64,000 nt of DNA from Amaranthus tricolor (lineage: Eukaryota; Streptophyta; Magnoliopsida; Caryophyllales; Amaranthaceae). The stretch lies in NCBI RefSeq assembly GCF_026212465.1, contig NC_080062.1, forward strand, positions 3,088,501 to 3,152,500, read 5' to 3'. Position numbers and translations under genes: made by a program. How positions within the stretch are numbered: the first letter of the stretch is position 1; every line of letters begins with the position of its first letter. Positions 24,362 through 35,961 of the stretch are shown here, piece by piece. A model generated the notes under the pieces. That model was given only the letters and a program-made list of their open reading frames with translations. It did not search any database and was not told where the DNA came from.

Positions 24362-27300
24362 ATGAGCTCCTGCTTGTGTGGAGGTGGAAGGACAGCCTAT
24401 ACAATAGACCTTGACATCATTAAATCTCCTTCAACTTCATTTCAAACATCTCATTCTTCATCACCTTCTTCAACTATATCTGAATCGAGCAATTCCCCCT
24501 TTACCATCTCAACTCGAAGATCACGGACTCCTCGAAAGCGCCCCAATCAGACCTACAATGAGGCAGCTGCTCTGCTCTCTACCGCCTATCCAAACATCTT
24601 CTGTGCCAAGGATATTTCTATGCCTTGCAAATTCATCAAACCTCATGAATATTCTTCGTTTTCATTTGAAGAAGGCTCTTCGGAATTGCTCCTACCATTC
24701 CCAGTTGAAAAACCAGCTTTCCAGATAGATTCTACTGCCTATGAAAAGCCATGTTCCAATGATACAGAAGAAACCTGTTGTCAAACGAATTCCTCTAATC
24801 TAAGTGACGATCATGAAGATTTTGACGCAGAATCTATGCTTGATGAGGAAATTGGAGAGGGTGTTATAGATAGCATTATGGGAAATTTGAATGTGTGTTC
24901 AGAAGGGGAATCCACTACTTCCTTCAATGGTGCTGTTGTTGGCCCTGTTAGTTTTTGTTATGGGTATCCTGTGGGGTTAGGATTAGGATTAGGATTAGGT
25001 TTAGGGGGGGGATTTGATTTTGGACATGGATTGATGAGAGGAGGAATATCCAAGCCATTTAGACAAAACGATGAGGGAGACTGGTGGAGATTTCCGGCTG
25101 TTAATGTTGGTGAAATTTCACCAAGATTCGACAAGCCCTTGCAAGAAGAAAAGAAGAAAAAATTGGACAAATTAAACCTTAAGCTCTCCTCTTTAAACCC
25201 CAAGAAGGATAATGCTGTGCCAATTCCCAAGTCTACTTCATCCTCCAGCAAGGAAAATTCAACCTCAAATCCTAAATCTAGTTCAACTTCTGGCATGGAA
25301 GATTCTGCTTCAACTTCTAAATCAAGCCCTGGGGTGCTCTTAAAACTAAATTACGATGAGGTGTTAAATGCCTGGTCTAATAAGGGCTCACCCTTTTCAG
25401 ACGACATTCTGGGCTCCGAATTTTCTGGAGGTGATGTATTGGTATGTTCTAAATTAAATTTTTTTGTAGTCTGTTGTGCTCTTGAATGTCTCACTATCAT
25501 TATTGCTCTTGCTTCAATTTGCGTGATGTAGCAAATTCAAAGGATAGAAGGATAGAGTTTATGAATTTGGAAATTGGTTTTACGACTGTTTGCCGCGTAA
25601 TGATTGCTTAATAAATTGGTTAGTTTTTGAGACTGTTTGGCGCCTAATGATACTTGATGTTTGCTGTTTAAATAAAAGCTATTTATTCAAATATCCCCTT
25701 CCTAGTTGGGTAGTTCCGTTTGTAGTATCTGTAGTTAGGTTTTCCTTCTTTGGGTATCAGTGTATTATCACATGATTCATTTCTGTCTCATTTTGATTTA
25801 ATTATTATCAATGGATACAATCATACAAAAAGAATAATTTGTGATATATATTATACTAGTGCTCTATTTTTAACTTTGTAGAACATTAAAAGTATATGAA
25901 TTTAATATTACTAAATTTGTTTAGACTCCAATTAGAGAATGTGCGTTGGTGTTTTATGTAAAAGTTCTGAGTTACATGCTTTTTGTAGCCTATAACCTGC
26001 CACTTGCTTACTTTTATTCGCTAATGATGGAATCATTGAAAAGTAGTTAACTAAAGTATATATTGAACTTTTGAAATGACAGGCAAGGTTGGCACAAATA
26101 GATCTATTTGGTGAGTCTGGAGCCTTGAGAGAAGCAAGTGTTCAGCGATACAAGGAGAAAAGGCGATCACGCTTCTTCTCAAAAAAGATTAGGTACCAAG
26201 TCAGAAAGGTTAATGCGGATCAACGACCCAGAATGAAGGTATGAAACTGTGCAAGCTTAATCAGTTTTTAGTCTCTCATTTTTGTCCTTTTAGATTTGAA
26301 ATTAAGGATTGGAATTTGTTCTGGATGCTTTGTATGTCAATTTGGTCATTGTTCAATCTTTATCATGTCAGATTTGATGATTATGGAGATTAGAATTTGT
26401 TCTGGTGCATTGTGTCATTCTCTGGCTTTTTACACAAATTCTAGTGATCCCTGATTGGGTCAACCCATTATCATCTTTTTGTTTAATCAAGCTTTAATGT
26501 GCTGTGCATAAGAGGCGTCTCTTAGGAGACCGACCGTTTCTCTCTTGTATTGGTGTGAAGTATTTTTTGATTAGGTTTGAGGGAAAAGAACGATAAGCAA
26601 AGTGGAGAATTATGCTTGTTCACTACTCTCGTTGTATAGTGTACCCATTCATTATGCTTGTCTGAACTCTGAAGTTATGGGAATAGTTTCACTGGGTTTG
26701 CACCTAATTTGTTTAAAGATATCTGTAGATGTAGATTTGCACAGGAGTTTGCTACCGTTTTTGCTGATTACTTAGCTTGTCTGTTCATCAAAAACATCTT
26801 TTTTTTTGGATTCGGGTCTAGGCTAGAGAATTTCTTCAGCTAGAGGATGGGGAATTAATCACTCCTAAACGCGGTGAGAATCGAAATTCGATTCCAATCG
26901 CAAGGGTAAAAGGGAAGCCTTTAACAATTAGGCTAACCACCCGTGATTCTCAAAATATCTTTGATATTCGTACAATGGTAAGGCAGAGTATATCCAATTT
27001 TCTAAAATCCTACCTTGATGGGAGACACTTAGTGACATTATACACAGGATGACCGGCTAACAGCATGTTGTTGCTTAGTCTCTTTGTGTGAAATTAATAA
27101 TGATGTTATGAAACAAGTAAATTTTCTAAAATAACTATAATTTATTATGACAAAATAATAACAATAATAATAATCTAGCGAGAATTCTATGTTAGCCTAG
27201 TCACTAAGGTTTTTTTCTTTCACCCTTATGACAGGGATTTGATTTTAACCATTTACAGGATGATGATTATTCCCTCTCCTTTTGTTCGTAGAGATTCTCT

Positions 27301-27528
27301 AAATTACTCCGAATAAAAAATATTAATATTAGTAACCTAATAGGGATTAATGATAAAATACAATAGTTTTTATTTGGCATTCAGTGAAATAATGCCATAT
27401 CATTCTTGCGCTTACACATACAAATTGTAATGTTTTACATTCTCTTCTTAATTCTCATAAATTGTTTCTTATTGCAGGGACGATTTGTTAGAAGGCCTAA
27501 TTCATCTGGGAGTGAAGAAATAAAGTAG
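24362..27528 (+). CDS. CIA2: CCT-domain protein, CHLOROPLAST IMPORT APPARATUS 2 (CIA2/CIL)-like
   Basis: Three coding exons, 24362-25441, 26083-26238 and 27478-27528 (TAG), all joining in phase 0 with GT/AG sites, give 428 residues. The N-terminus (MSSCLCGGG) and the block '[20 protein letters not shown]' are characteristic of CIA2/CIL. Next come an acidic middle, a Gly-Leu repeat (about residues 206-216), a Lys/Ser-rich stretch, and a C-terminal CCT domain (about 376-418, [17 protein letters not shown]..., ending GRFVRR) split by intron 2. CCT domains act in nuclear targeting and DNA or partner binding. In Arabidopsis, CIA2 activates genes for chloroplast import receptors and plastid ribosomal proteins. 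An in-frame ATG at 24329 would add 11 residues, but the family start is at 24362. Intron 2 carries an antisense SINE. Whether it is CIA2 or its paralogue CIL cannot be decided here. Confidence 0.93.
24970..25013 (+). repeat. Telomere-like hexamer repeat inside the coding exon
   Basis: Repeated ggatta units run into a tttaggggggg stretch. They encode the Gly-Leu repeat of the CIA2-like protein. The DNA resembles degenerate plant telomere repeat but stays in frame. Confidence 0.8.
26799..26948 (-). mobile_element. tRNA-derived SINE in intron 2 of the CIA2-like gene
   Basis: On the minus strand the element starts with an A-box-like 'ggtggttagcctaattgtta', has a B-box-like 'ggaatcgaatttcgattctc', and ends in a run of nine A (T run at 26799-26807 on plus). 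Flanks 'tcaaaaacatctt' and 'tcaaaatatctt' look like a diverged target duplication. Because it is antisense, it does not interfere with splice sites. It contains a short open stretch bounded by splice-like ends, which I treat as chance. Confidence 0.65.
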
Positions 27529-29600
27529 TAATAATTTTTAGAAGGCCTCTCTTTCCTTTATAGTTTTTTTCTTCACAGGAAGTTACACTTTTGTTATATT
27601 TTTTGTCTAAGATCTACACACTAAACTTTAGTCAGGGTTAGGTTACACATAACAGGGATGATTAAAGAGTTTGTGTTATTATTCCCTCTTTTTTGTAGTC
27701 TAAATCAATGGTTATCCCCCTTCCTGCTTTGTATCTTTTGTACTTAAGCAGCTTCCATCAATAAGATTATTATGTTGGTGGCAACTTTGGTGCATGTTGG
27801 TAAGTGATGAATTTGCGCTCAATCTCAAATTTAGAATCGAGTCTTTTCTAAAATGGAGTAAAAACCGTTTTTTCAGACAAGATTTTGGATCGGTTTCATC
27901 TAGCCCTTTCCTTCTTTCTGCCTCCCTTAACTAAAAAAGGTATATACTTGAGTGTTATATTGATGGAGAAGACATGCTATATTGAATTTAAAAATTAAGG
28001 AGTATGAAAGATAGAAGCATGGCATATGGATCATACATCCATTTGAGATATGACATACTCTATCAAGCACTTCAAATATTTTAGTCAAAGCTTTTTAAAT
28101 GAACAAACTTGAATAACACAATTAAAATAGTTTGATTAATAAGTTGAACTCAAAACACATTTCTCATCAAAAATTCAAAATGGACTTGAAATTAATGTGA
28201 TAATTCTATATTACAATATTTTATTGTGTATGTATTTTCTTCTAGATTATCTAGAGAATTTGTTTACTAATGACTTGATTAATTTGGACTTCTGATCATA
28301 CATTATAACTTTATTGATTGAAATTTGTCTAGTTGAAGTTATTCGTATAAAACTGAACTTGATTTTGTTGAATTATACTTATTTTTACGAATTATTAGAG
28401 ATGAAGTGAGTCAAACTGGCATATGGGCCACCCAGACATGACACGACTCTATTCGTAACATCACTTGACATAAAACAATTTGGGATAAGGCACAACATAT
28501 GAGTTGTCCTTCACAAGTTCACAACACAATGTTCATGGTTATACTTCATTTATGGGGCCAACATGACATTGTTCACAACACGATTTCGCCCAATATGATT
28601 TAGCACTAGACACGACACATGAGCGACCCAATACGACACGATTTTCATAGTAATTGATTATTGAACTAACTTATTTTTGTTACATTTACTATATTTTAGT
28701 TACATTTACTATATTTTTACCGAATATCATTAGATTAAGCGAACAAAACACGACACATTAATTTTATTAATCCATTAAACTCAACTAATCTACAATCCAT
28801 AAATAACACTTAAAAAAAACTCTGCTTACATCTTTAACTTTTAAAATAACATATGTATCACATTATTATTAAAAAATTTCTCTCCAAATTGATATAATGA
28901 ATGTCATCATTGACTTTCTAAAATACTTTTCAATAAATTCAATTAATTGATGGAACTATAAAAACACTACATTGATAAAAGAAAATTACAAAAACTATAT
29001 AATTTAGAGATTTAAATTTTAAAATTTTAAAATTTTAAAATTTTTTTCTTAAATTTTGTAAATATTTCAAAAACTAATATTAAAGTCATGCTATCACACA
29101 TAATAATATATATACTCACTATTTTCATATCCATTGATTTCATGCATTTTACTTTTATTTATCGAGTTCGTGCATTGTATATGTACTAACTAGTTAAGTT
29201 AAAGTAAAATATCAGGACACCATATTAAAAAAAAAAAAAAAGCCTACAATACAATACATTCAAAAGATTTTCCATTACCAATCAAGATTCCATGCCTTTT
29301 CCTTTGATTGGTAGATTTCATTCTCCCTTTTACTTTATTAAATTTTGATATCCAATAACATACTCGCTTTATCCCGTGAGTTTTGTTAATAATTTTATTT
29401 TAATCATTTTATTTATTTAAAATAAATTAATTTTAAATAATATTTACATTTAATAACGTTCTTTAATTTTTATTGATACCCTTACATTTTAATCTTATGC
29501 TCATTATACACAATTTAATTATCCTTATTATTTTTTAGTCTTTGTAGGATTATTTTTTATTACAAATTCAAAGGGATTGAAGAGTTTATAAATTGTGCAG
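27529..29600. other. 3' flank of the CIA2-like gene and AT-rich intergenic DNA
   Basis: The first 250 bases are probably 3'UTR; 'tcaataagattattatg' near 27758 is a possible polyadenylation region. 28400-28650 contains many 'cacgac' and 'acatga' words resembling a hAT-type repeat remnant, but no ends were found. The rest shows no feature. Confidence 0.4.
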
Positions 29601-29855
29601 CATGTTTTATATGAGACCGTCTTATCATGAGAGGGGTTCATATAATAACCTATTTTTTCAATTAATTATTTTAAGATCATAAGTAACTGTTTTAATGTTA
29701 TAAGTAATCACCCTAATACTATAAAAAGTGATTATATTAAAATTATGAGTGATCACTTTAACGTTATAGGTGATTACTTTAAGACAAAAATATATATTGG
29801 GGCAGCTCAATAAAAATGATCTCACCATGAGACCGTCTCATTGAACAATTAGTGT
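29600..29855. mobile_element. MITE of the 'gagacggtctc' family, 5' of FKBP20-1
   Basis: The left end 'tgagaccgtcttatcatgag' and right end 'accatgagaccgtctcattg' form inverted ends. Between them are short repeated units (ataagtaactgtt, ataagtaatcacc, atgagtgatcact, ataggtgattact) of about 20 bases. It sits about 60 bases upstream of the FKBP20-1 TATA box. Confidence 0.6.
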
Positions 29856-29913
29856 AAATTGTAAATCTTTAATTCCCATTTTTAATTAAATCTAATCTTA
29901 TTTATTCCCCTCC

Positions 29914-30098
29914 TTTATAAAATCCACTTAAACATATCAGGTCATTACATAAATCGTGCATTTTCTACTGCTATGGCCTACCAATTTCTCGGCTCATTCA
30001 ATATCTCTCTCCTCAATTTCTCGTACTCCGCCGTCGTCGCCGTCGCCGTTAACTTCACCAATTTCTCTATCATCGTCATTTGATTTCTCAATTGAGCG
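29914..30098 (+). promoter_or_regulatory. FKBP20-1 TATA box and 5'UTR exon
   Basis: A TATA box (tttataaaa, about 29915) precedes a C/T-rich leader (from about 29945) that ends with a donor at 30098/30099 (gcg|gtaatt). The matching acceptor is at 31619/31620 (ctgtcag|a), 15 bases before the start codon. This defines a 5'UTR intron of about 1.5 kb, common in plant housekeeping genes. Confidence 0.65.
29973..30083 (+). CDS. Upstream ORF in the FKBP20-1 leader, 36 residues
   Basis: An ATG at 29973 opens a 36-codon frame (starts MAYQFLGSFN, ends TGA at 30081) lying wholly inside the inferred 5'UTR exon. The predicted peptide is hydrophobic and Val/Ala-rich in its middle. If the transcript starts before 29973, ribosomes meet this frame first and the main frame would depend on leaky scanning or reinitiation. 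Nothing identifies the peptide as functional. Confidence 0.4.
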   Translation: MAYQFLGSFNISLLNFSYSAVVAVAVNFTNFSIIVI

Positions 30099-30317
30099 GT
30101 AATTAGGTTAAAGTTTGTAAATTATATTTCTTTATTTTAATCTGTTTAACCTAAATTATTTGCACCTTTGTTAAATAGTTTCTTGTTTGTTTTGAATTCT
30201 GCAATTTATTTTGCCGATTGATGATGCATTTTAGTACAATTAGTGAATCTCTTTTGTTTCCTGACTAAAATTGATAACTTTTGATTGTTTCTTGTCATGT
30301 AAAATTTAGATAGCGTT

Positions 30318-30405
30318 GAGAATCGGGCTCAAAGTTTTTGGGTTCTATTCGGTAGACTCTGCCCTTAGCCCCCTTCCCTTCCCTACCCTGTATTTCTAGA
30401 AAAAT
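30318..30405 (+). mobile_element. Possible SINE remnant in the FKBP20-1 5'UTR intron
   Basis: It starts gagaatcggg and ends 'cccttccctaccctgta', as does the well-bounded SINE at 37732-37840. The middle differs and no clear target duplication was found. Confidence 0.35.
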
Positions 30406-30597
30406 GATGTATTTTTGTTTTACTAGGAGTATATGGATTTTTTGTGATAGAATTTTGGAGTAATTTGACACTTCATTATATCAAATTGAACATATTTTAG
30501 GTACTGATCATAAATTGTAGATAAATATAGTTGAAGTTTGACTGTGCAATGTATGAGGGACGCTATGAATTATAAATTTCAAGTTTGTGTTTGATTC

Positions 30598-30686
30598 ATA
30601 ATATACCTTGTTGGTTTGTCCGAATTATATTTTGGTGAAGAAAATATACCTTGTTGGTTTGTCCGAATTATAATTTGGTGAAGTGG
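30598..30686 (+). repeat. Two-copy tandem repeat, period 43 bp
   Basis: The unit 'atataccttgttggtttgtc' to 'ttggtgaag' appears twice with one changed base region. It lies inside the 5'UTR intron. Confidence 0.88.
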
Positions 30687-31634
30687 CCAGTTGGGGATAG
30701 AGACAGATTGATAGCTTTGGATGGGGAGCGGAGCAAAATTTGTTAAAAGTTTTCAAGATTCTGTGCGAAATGTTTTTTGAGGCCCTTAATATAATTCATG
30801 GAAAATTAAGAGCTTTAGTTGATTAGATGATTTCAAAAGGCTGTTGATTAAAAAGATAGTTGAGATAAATATTGGGAAGAGAACAATAACTGTTAAGTGT
30901 AGTGTGTTTTTTATGGCTCTCATTTTGTAACCTCACAAGTTTTGAACTCTTGACCCAAGGAAAAACTAGCTAACGTTCTATCAATTGTTCTAAAATATTG
31001 TTATTGTAGGAAGAATTTAATATCTTAAGCCCCTTAATTTTGGGGCGATCTTACACCCTATATACCCCTAAAACCACCCATGCTTGGATGGAAGTTGAAC
31101 AAGGTTAGGAAAAAATTGGGTCTTGAGGACTCTGTAACATGATGCAGAGAAAAGAAAGATTGTCGACTTTGTCTTAGATGATGTCTTGAGCTGACTTTTT
31201 TTTTTGGTTCATGTAGTTTACCCTATCTTTTGTGATTTAGTGTCATTGTGGTCACGTTGAATTTTAGATGGAGAACCTTACGGATGAAATGTGAAGAATT
31301 TACGGATGATTGAGTACCAATGTAGGTATGATTTAGAATGCACTTGCAATTTCTCATTTTAGTGTAGCATTTGCAAACTGAGGGAGTTGTATTGATTTAA
31401 GGGTTATTGTTGAATTTGTACTGTATCATTGATTGTTCTTTGTTTCATAATCGAGTTTTAATTAATGAATCTTTTGATCTTTTTTCCCTCCACTTTGACA
31501 TCTCAAGTGTCATGGTCCTTGTGTGTAGCTTTGACACCTAACTTTGTTGTTGTGGTCCAATGTATCACCTATATTGTAAATGCTATTGTTAATATCATTT
31601 TTACTCTTTGATCTGTCAGATTTTTGAAACAACT

Positions 31635-34449
31635 ATGGGAGATGTAATTGACTTAACTGGTGATGGTGGTGTTGTCAAGACTATAGTAAGACGGGCAAAG
31701 GATGATGCTGTCAGCCCTACAGATAACCTTCCTTTTGTGGATGGTAAATTCTCAGACTAAACAAATTATTTTCTTGGGTTACTTTTTAACTTTTTTTGTT
31801 TTCGACATCGTTTGACCCTCAGGTGCTCTTTTCCAAATTATGTAGTGACATAACTAGTATTTAATAAATAATGTTAATGGACAGATTGTGGAGAGACTTT
31901 TAAGTTGATCCTTGAATTTTCTGATACTCAATTTTTAAAATTAGCCTGGTGACACTGAACTAATAATGTAAAACAAATGCAATTCTACTGAATATTATGA
32001 AATGTCTTTTCTCTAGGCATTCCATTTTCTACCTGTGGAATTACTTACCATCTTTAACCCATTACAAAATTCCCTTGTTTGTGAAGCACATACCCCTAGT
32101 TACCATTGTATCCACATCCTTGTAGGCTGATGTTATTACTTTTTATTGTTACTTTTTGCCGTAACTTTTATAGGATATTTTCAAGTCTGTTTTTGGGGCG
32201 GGGGGAGGACGGATCATGGTGCAAAAATGCAATACTGGTCGCGATCAAGATGACGAACATGGTGATTTGATAGAGGGGTGTTATGGTTATTATAACGCCA
32301 AATATCGTATGTAGGCATGAGATCTCGCTCAAATCTGCCAAAACACGCCTTTTTACGCCTTTACAACGTGAGGAATATTAGTTTGACTTTTTATTAAAAA
32401 ATTTTACTACACAACTTAAGCGATGCGATCCGGCTTTGTTCTTGAACTATGGAAAGGATTATCAAGTCTCTTTTATATATATTTTTTCAACGTGTAAAAT
32501 GTTAAGATAATTATTTTGTACATACTCCTCCGTTCCATCGAGTGTTACTGTAAAAACATTAATTTTGGTTGGATATCTTGAGAGATAAGACAAAATTTGA
32601 TTTGTATGGATGATCATGATATTAAAAGAGAAAAAAAAATGTGTGGATGAAAAATAAAGAAAGTGTATGGAGTCTTTATCCAAAGTACAAATGTAGCAAT
32701 TTAATGGAATATCCTTTTTTGGAAAATGTAGCAATTTTTGTGGGACATAGAGAGTAACTTATAGGAAAAATTTTATCTTGACTTGTTTTAAATGGAAAAA
32801 TATCATGCTATGCAAATTCTTGTCTTCCACCATGGGTACCTGACACTTACGGCTCTTATACCACTCTTTTCTAGGAGAGGAAGTCTTCTCTTTTTGCTTG
32901 TGTGTGCATTACACGAAGATGCATATCTTGATGCGGAGGTCTTTGAGAATGTAGGAACTAGCATGCTTGAACATTTAGTGTAGCATTCTTGTATTGTCAT
33001 GAGTTTAGGAGTTTAACAATATGAAGGATAGATAGTACATATCAAGGGAAATGAGTTTAGGAGCAAAGAACTGAATCTGCAATTTATAATGCTTGTAATT
33101 GGTTGTTGGAGACATGCTGACCCATTATACTTTGATCTATGCATAATGGTTTTTTGATGTGGCAGTTCATTATGAAGGCGTTCTGGCTGAAACAGATGAA
33201 GTCTTTGATAGTACACATGAAGACAATACTATCTTTTCATTTGAGATAGGAAAGGGGAAAGTGATCAAGGCATGGGATATTGCAATCAAAACTATGAAGG
33301 TATATAGATGTCCGATTTACTTTTAAGTGCCTCGGCAGTCCACCTCCAAATAGTTTAGTCAAGTTGAAATGTGGTGGTGTTATTTTCAGGTTGGAGAAGT
33401 GGCTAAGATTACTTGCAAGCCCGAATATGCATATGGAAGCGCCGGTTCTGCTCCAGATATTCCTCCAGAGTATGTCACTTATGTTTCAAATTTATTGATT
33501 TTATTCCAAGTCTATTGTCAAATGAGTATAGAGTTGCTATAGAAGAAGTATAACCATTGGCCATTGCTTTGAGGGGAAATTATTAAAGCTGAATTAGTAA
33601 GCATACTCTACCTTTTAGTATCAGCCACTAGTTCAATGCTAAAAGCTGAGTTCTTTATGCCCTATTAGGCTATTAAGGATCTATGCAATGTTTGACGATA
33701 TCTAGAACATCCAATTTTTTTTGTTCGGGGGTGGAACTCGAGGTCTGCTGATGTTGTTTTCACTCCATGTCACCAATTCTATACAATGTAGCGCAACGTT
33801 AATATTTGAGGTAGAGCTGGTGGCTTGCCGACCACGCAAGGGAATAAGTGCTGATGATGCTGCCGGTGAAAGGGCTAGGCTTGAGTAAGTTGCACTGCAT
33901 AGCTACTATCATTATTACTAAAGAAAAATTGACATTAATAATCCAACCTTTCACCCATTTGCTATTAATAATCCTACCTTTAAATTATTTTCTATTAATC
34001 TACTTTTGTCATTTTTGCCCACAACATATCTTATTACAAATAATAGGTAATAATAGGAAATGTTGTCAGCAAACTAAAACAAAGGTTGGATTATGCACGG
34101 CGAACTAAGGGCAAATGTTGAATTATTATAAAATAATCTAAAGGTGGGATTATTAATAGCGGACAAGCAAAAGGTTGGATTATTAATATCAATTTTTTCT
34201 ATTATTAATTATTATTATTATTATTATTATTTCTTTCTTCTATTGTTAGGCCTTTATTTTCCTTGCTAAACATTGCATGAAAACATATCTAGGGAATTGA
34301 GAAAGCAGAGAGAGATGGCAGCTGCATTGAAGGAAGAAGAGAAGAAGAAGCGAGAGGACGCTAAAGCAGCTGCAGCTGCTCGTATGCAGGCCAAGCTGGA
34401 GGCTAAGAAAGGCCAGGGTAAGGGGAAAGGAAAAGCAAAAGGAAAATAG
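31635..34449 (+). CDS. FKBP20-1: FKBP-type peptidyl-prolyl isomerase FKBP20-1
   Basis: Five coding exons, 31635-31743, 33166-33299, 33390-33469, 33792-33884 and 34293-34449 (TAG), join in consistent phase to 190 residues, the usual length of plant FKBP20-1. The N-terminus is [12 protein letters not shown]. The FKBP domain (about 35-120) shows [39 protein letters not shown] and FEVELV, including the conserved Trp of the ligand pocket. The C-terminal 60 residues are rich in Glu, Lys and Ala (likely helical) and end in a [10 protein letters not shown] tail that may act in nuclear targeting. The family catalyses cis-trans isomerisation of X-Pro bonds; FKBP20-1 is a nuclear member linked to DNA repair and splicing. 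Intron 1 holds a Stowaway and intron 4 a TIR MITE. Confidence 0.95.
32525..32754. mobile_element. Stowaway MITE in FKBP20-1 intron 1
   Basis: The left end ctcctccgttcc and right end gggacatagagag form the typical Stowaway inverted ends and are flanked by the TA target duplication (32523-32524 and 32755-32756). It is about 230 bp, non-coding, and would be moved by Tc1/mariner transposase. Confidence 0.8.
33924..34199. mobile_element. TIR MITE in FKBP20-1 intron 4
   Basis: The first 70 or so bases (attgacattaataatccaac... gctattaataatcc...) return as an inverted copy at the right end (ggattattaatagc... gttggattattaatatcaat). Nearly the whole element can fold on itself. It is close to the 3' splice site of the last coding exon (34293). 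Confidence 0.8.
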
Positions 34450-35221
34450 GTACTGTATTCCTAGCTTTGTAAGATACAATAACAGAGTTCTTTTGAACCG
34501 GTATTTTTCCATGTAGGCCATAACCAGCTAGAAATATACATACATATTCAGTATGAGATAATGTAATAGACATCTTTCTCGGTTATGATATCTATGCCGT
34601 GTATGAGCTTCAATGTGTAATGCACTCGAGACTTGCTCATTGAACAAGGTTAATTATTGAAGAAACAATGCAGAATGAGAAGATTTGATGGCGGTTGTGG
34701 AAGATTACCCATGCCATCTAATCCCCAACTGGTTTGAACTTCCAAAATCCAAATGGCAGTTCATAAACCATACTCATACAGATTAATGTTATTAATCTTT
34801 GTTATGTGCAAAAATTTTGTGCGTGAGTTTGCATTTTTTATCCTGATGAATATAGATTTTTATGTTCCTGGATTCTGTGAGGTCTGTCTCCATCTATGAT
34901 GAGTGCATGCATTGTTGTAACTTGTGAGATCTGTCTCCATCAATGAGTGCATTACAAATTACAGCTACTTCCTGGCCAATTTTTTTTAAAAAATATTTTC
35001 AAACAACAAAATTAAAGTTTTATTCTATGACTAATATAATATAGGCTCTTATTCCACGCTTAAAAATCATAATTTGTGTATTTGTGTTAGGGTTTACATG
35101 TGTACATATCATGTTTATATAAGGGCCAAAAACTACTAAATGTGACAAATTGAATAAAATGAGCCTTTTTTAGAAAATAAATTTTTTAAAATAAACTTTG
35201 AAAATTTTTATTTTCAAAATA

Positions 35222-35300
35222 AGTGTTTTTTTGTTTGAGCTTAAGTTTAGAATTTGTAAGTGTTTTTGTGTTTGAGCTTAAGTTTAGAATTTGTTAGTTG
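35222..35300 (+). repeat. Two-copy tandem repeat of about 39 bp
   Basis: 'tttgagcttaagtttagaat' with flanking gtgttttt occurs twice in succession, 3' of FKBP20-1. Confidence 0.8.
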
Positions 35301-35695
35301 TTAGTAACAGTAAATAAGAGAACAACATGTTAAAACTCAACAAAAATTTACCACGAATTTTATTCGTTGTTTAACGAATAAAAAAAAGACAATGTTATAA
35401 AATTTGAAAGGACCAAGAAAACAACAAATGTTAGTTCGTTGTTATTAACATAGAAACAATAAGTGATTATTTTTTTCATTTCAAACATTATGACTTGTCT
35501 ACTTTTAATCATTTTTGAATCAGAGGTCGCAAATTGAGTCATTTTCAAATTTCTTGTATGTGAGTTGATACATTAATATACATTCTATTACAAGGAAGTT
35601 TAAATCATTTTCGACCCCATTAAACGGTGACTAAATCACTTAACTTGAGAGTTAAGTGTGTATTACTATCGACTTATAGCTACTTATGAATTTTA

Positions 35696-35961
35696 GGGCA
35701 TGCTTGAATTGGACGTAAATATTTAAAGATGGAAATAAGTCAAACTAATGAAATAAAAACAAATAGAGATGCATTTGAAGTAGTTCAGATGGTTGTGAAG
35801 AAGGTGAAATAAACATGAAATAAAAATAATAAAGAAAAAGAAGATGATTACCCCTATTATGGAAGTAATACATTCCCCCACTAATTTCTTATTTATCAAT
35901 TTCGTTTTCTTACTTTAACCTTTTTACCCCTTAAATATTTACATTTAATCCAAACATGCCC
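35696..35961. mobile_element. PIF/Harbinger (Tourist-like) MITE
   Basis: It begins gggcatgcttgaattgg and ends ccaaacatgccc. The inverted ends extend about 30 bases (to tatttaa / ttaaatatt). Both sides carry the trinucleotide TTA, the TWA-type target duplication of PIF/Harbinger elements. It is 266 bp, non-coding, and lies between the convergent FKBP20-1 and SDIR1 genes. Confidence 0.85.

Noticed and set aside
24958..25296. 112-codon open frame on the minus strand inside the CIA2-like exon
   Set aside because: It is antisense to a well-supported coding exon. Its Pro/Asn repeat is simply the reverse of the Gly-Leu repeat.
25442..25531. Continuation of the first CIA2-like exon to a stop at 25531
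   Set aside because: The extra 29 codons lie after a good donor (ttg|gtatgt), are hydrophobic, and would remove the CCT domain. It is intron sequence.
26822..26976. Extra CIA2-like exon in intron 2
   Set aside because: The stretch is a reverse-orientation SINE with an A tail. Using it would split the CCT domain. Kept only as a possible cryptic exon.
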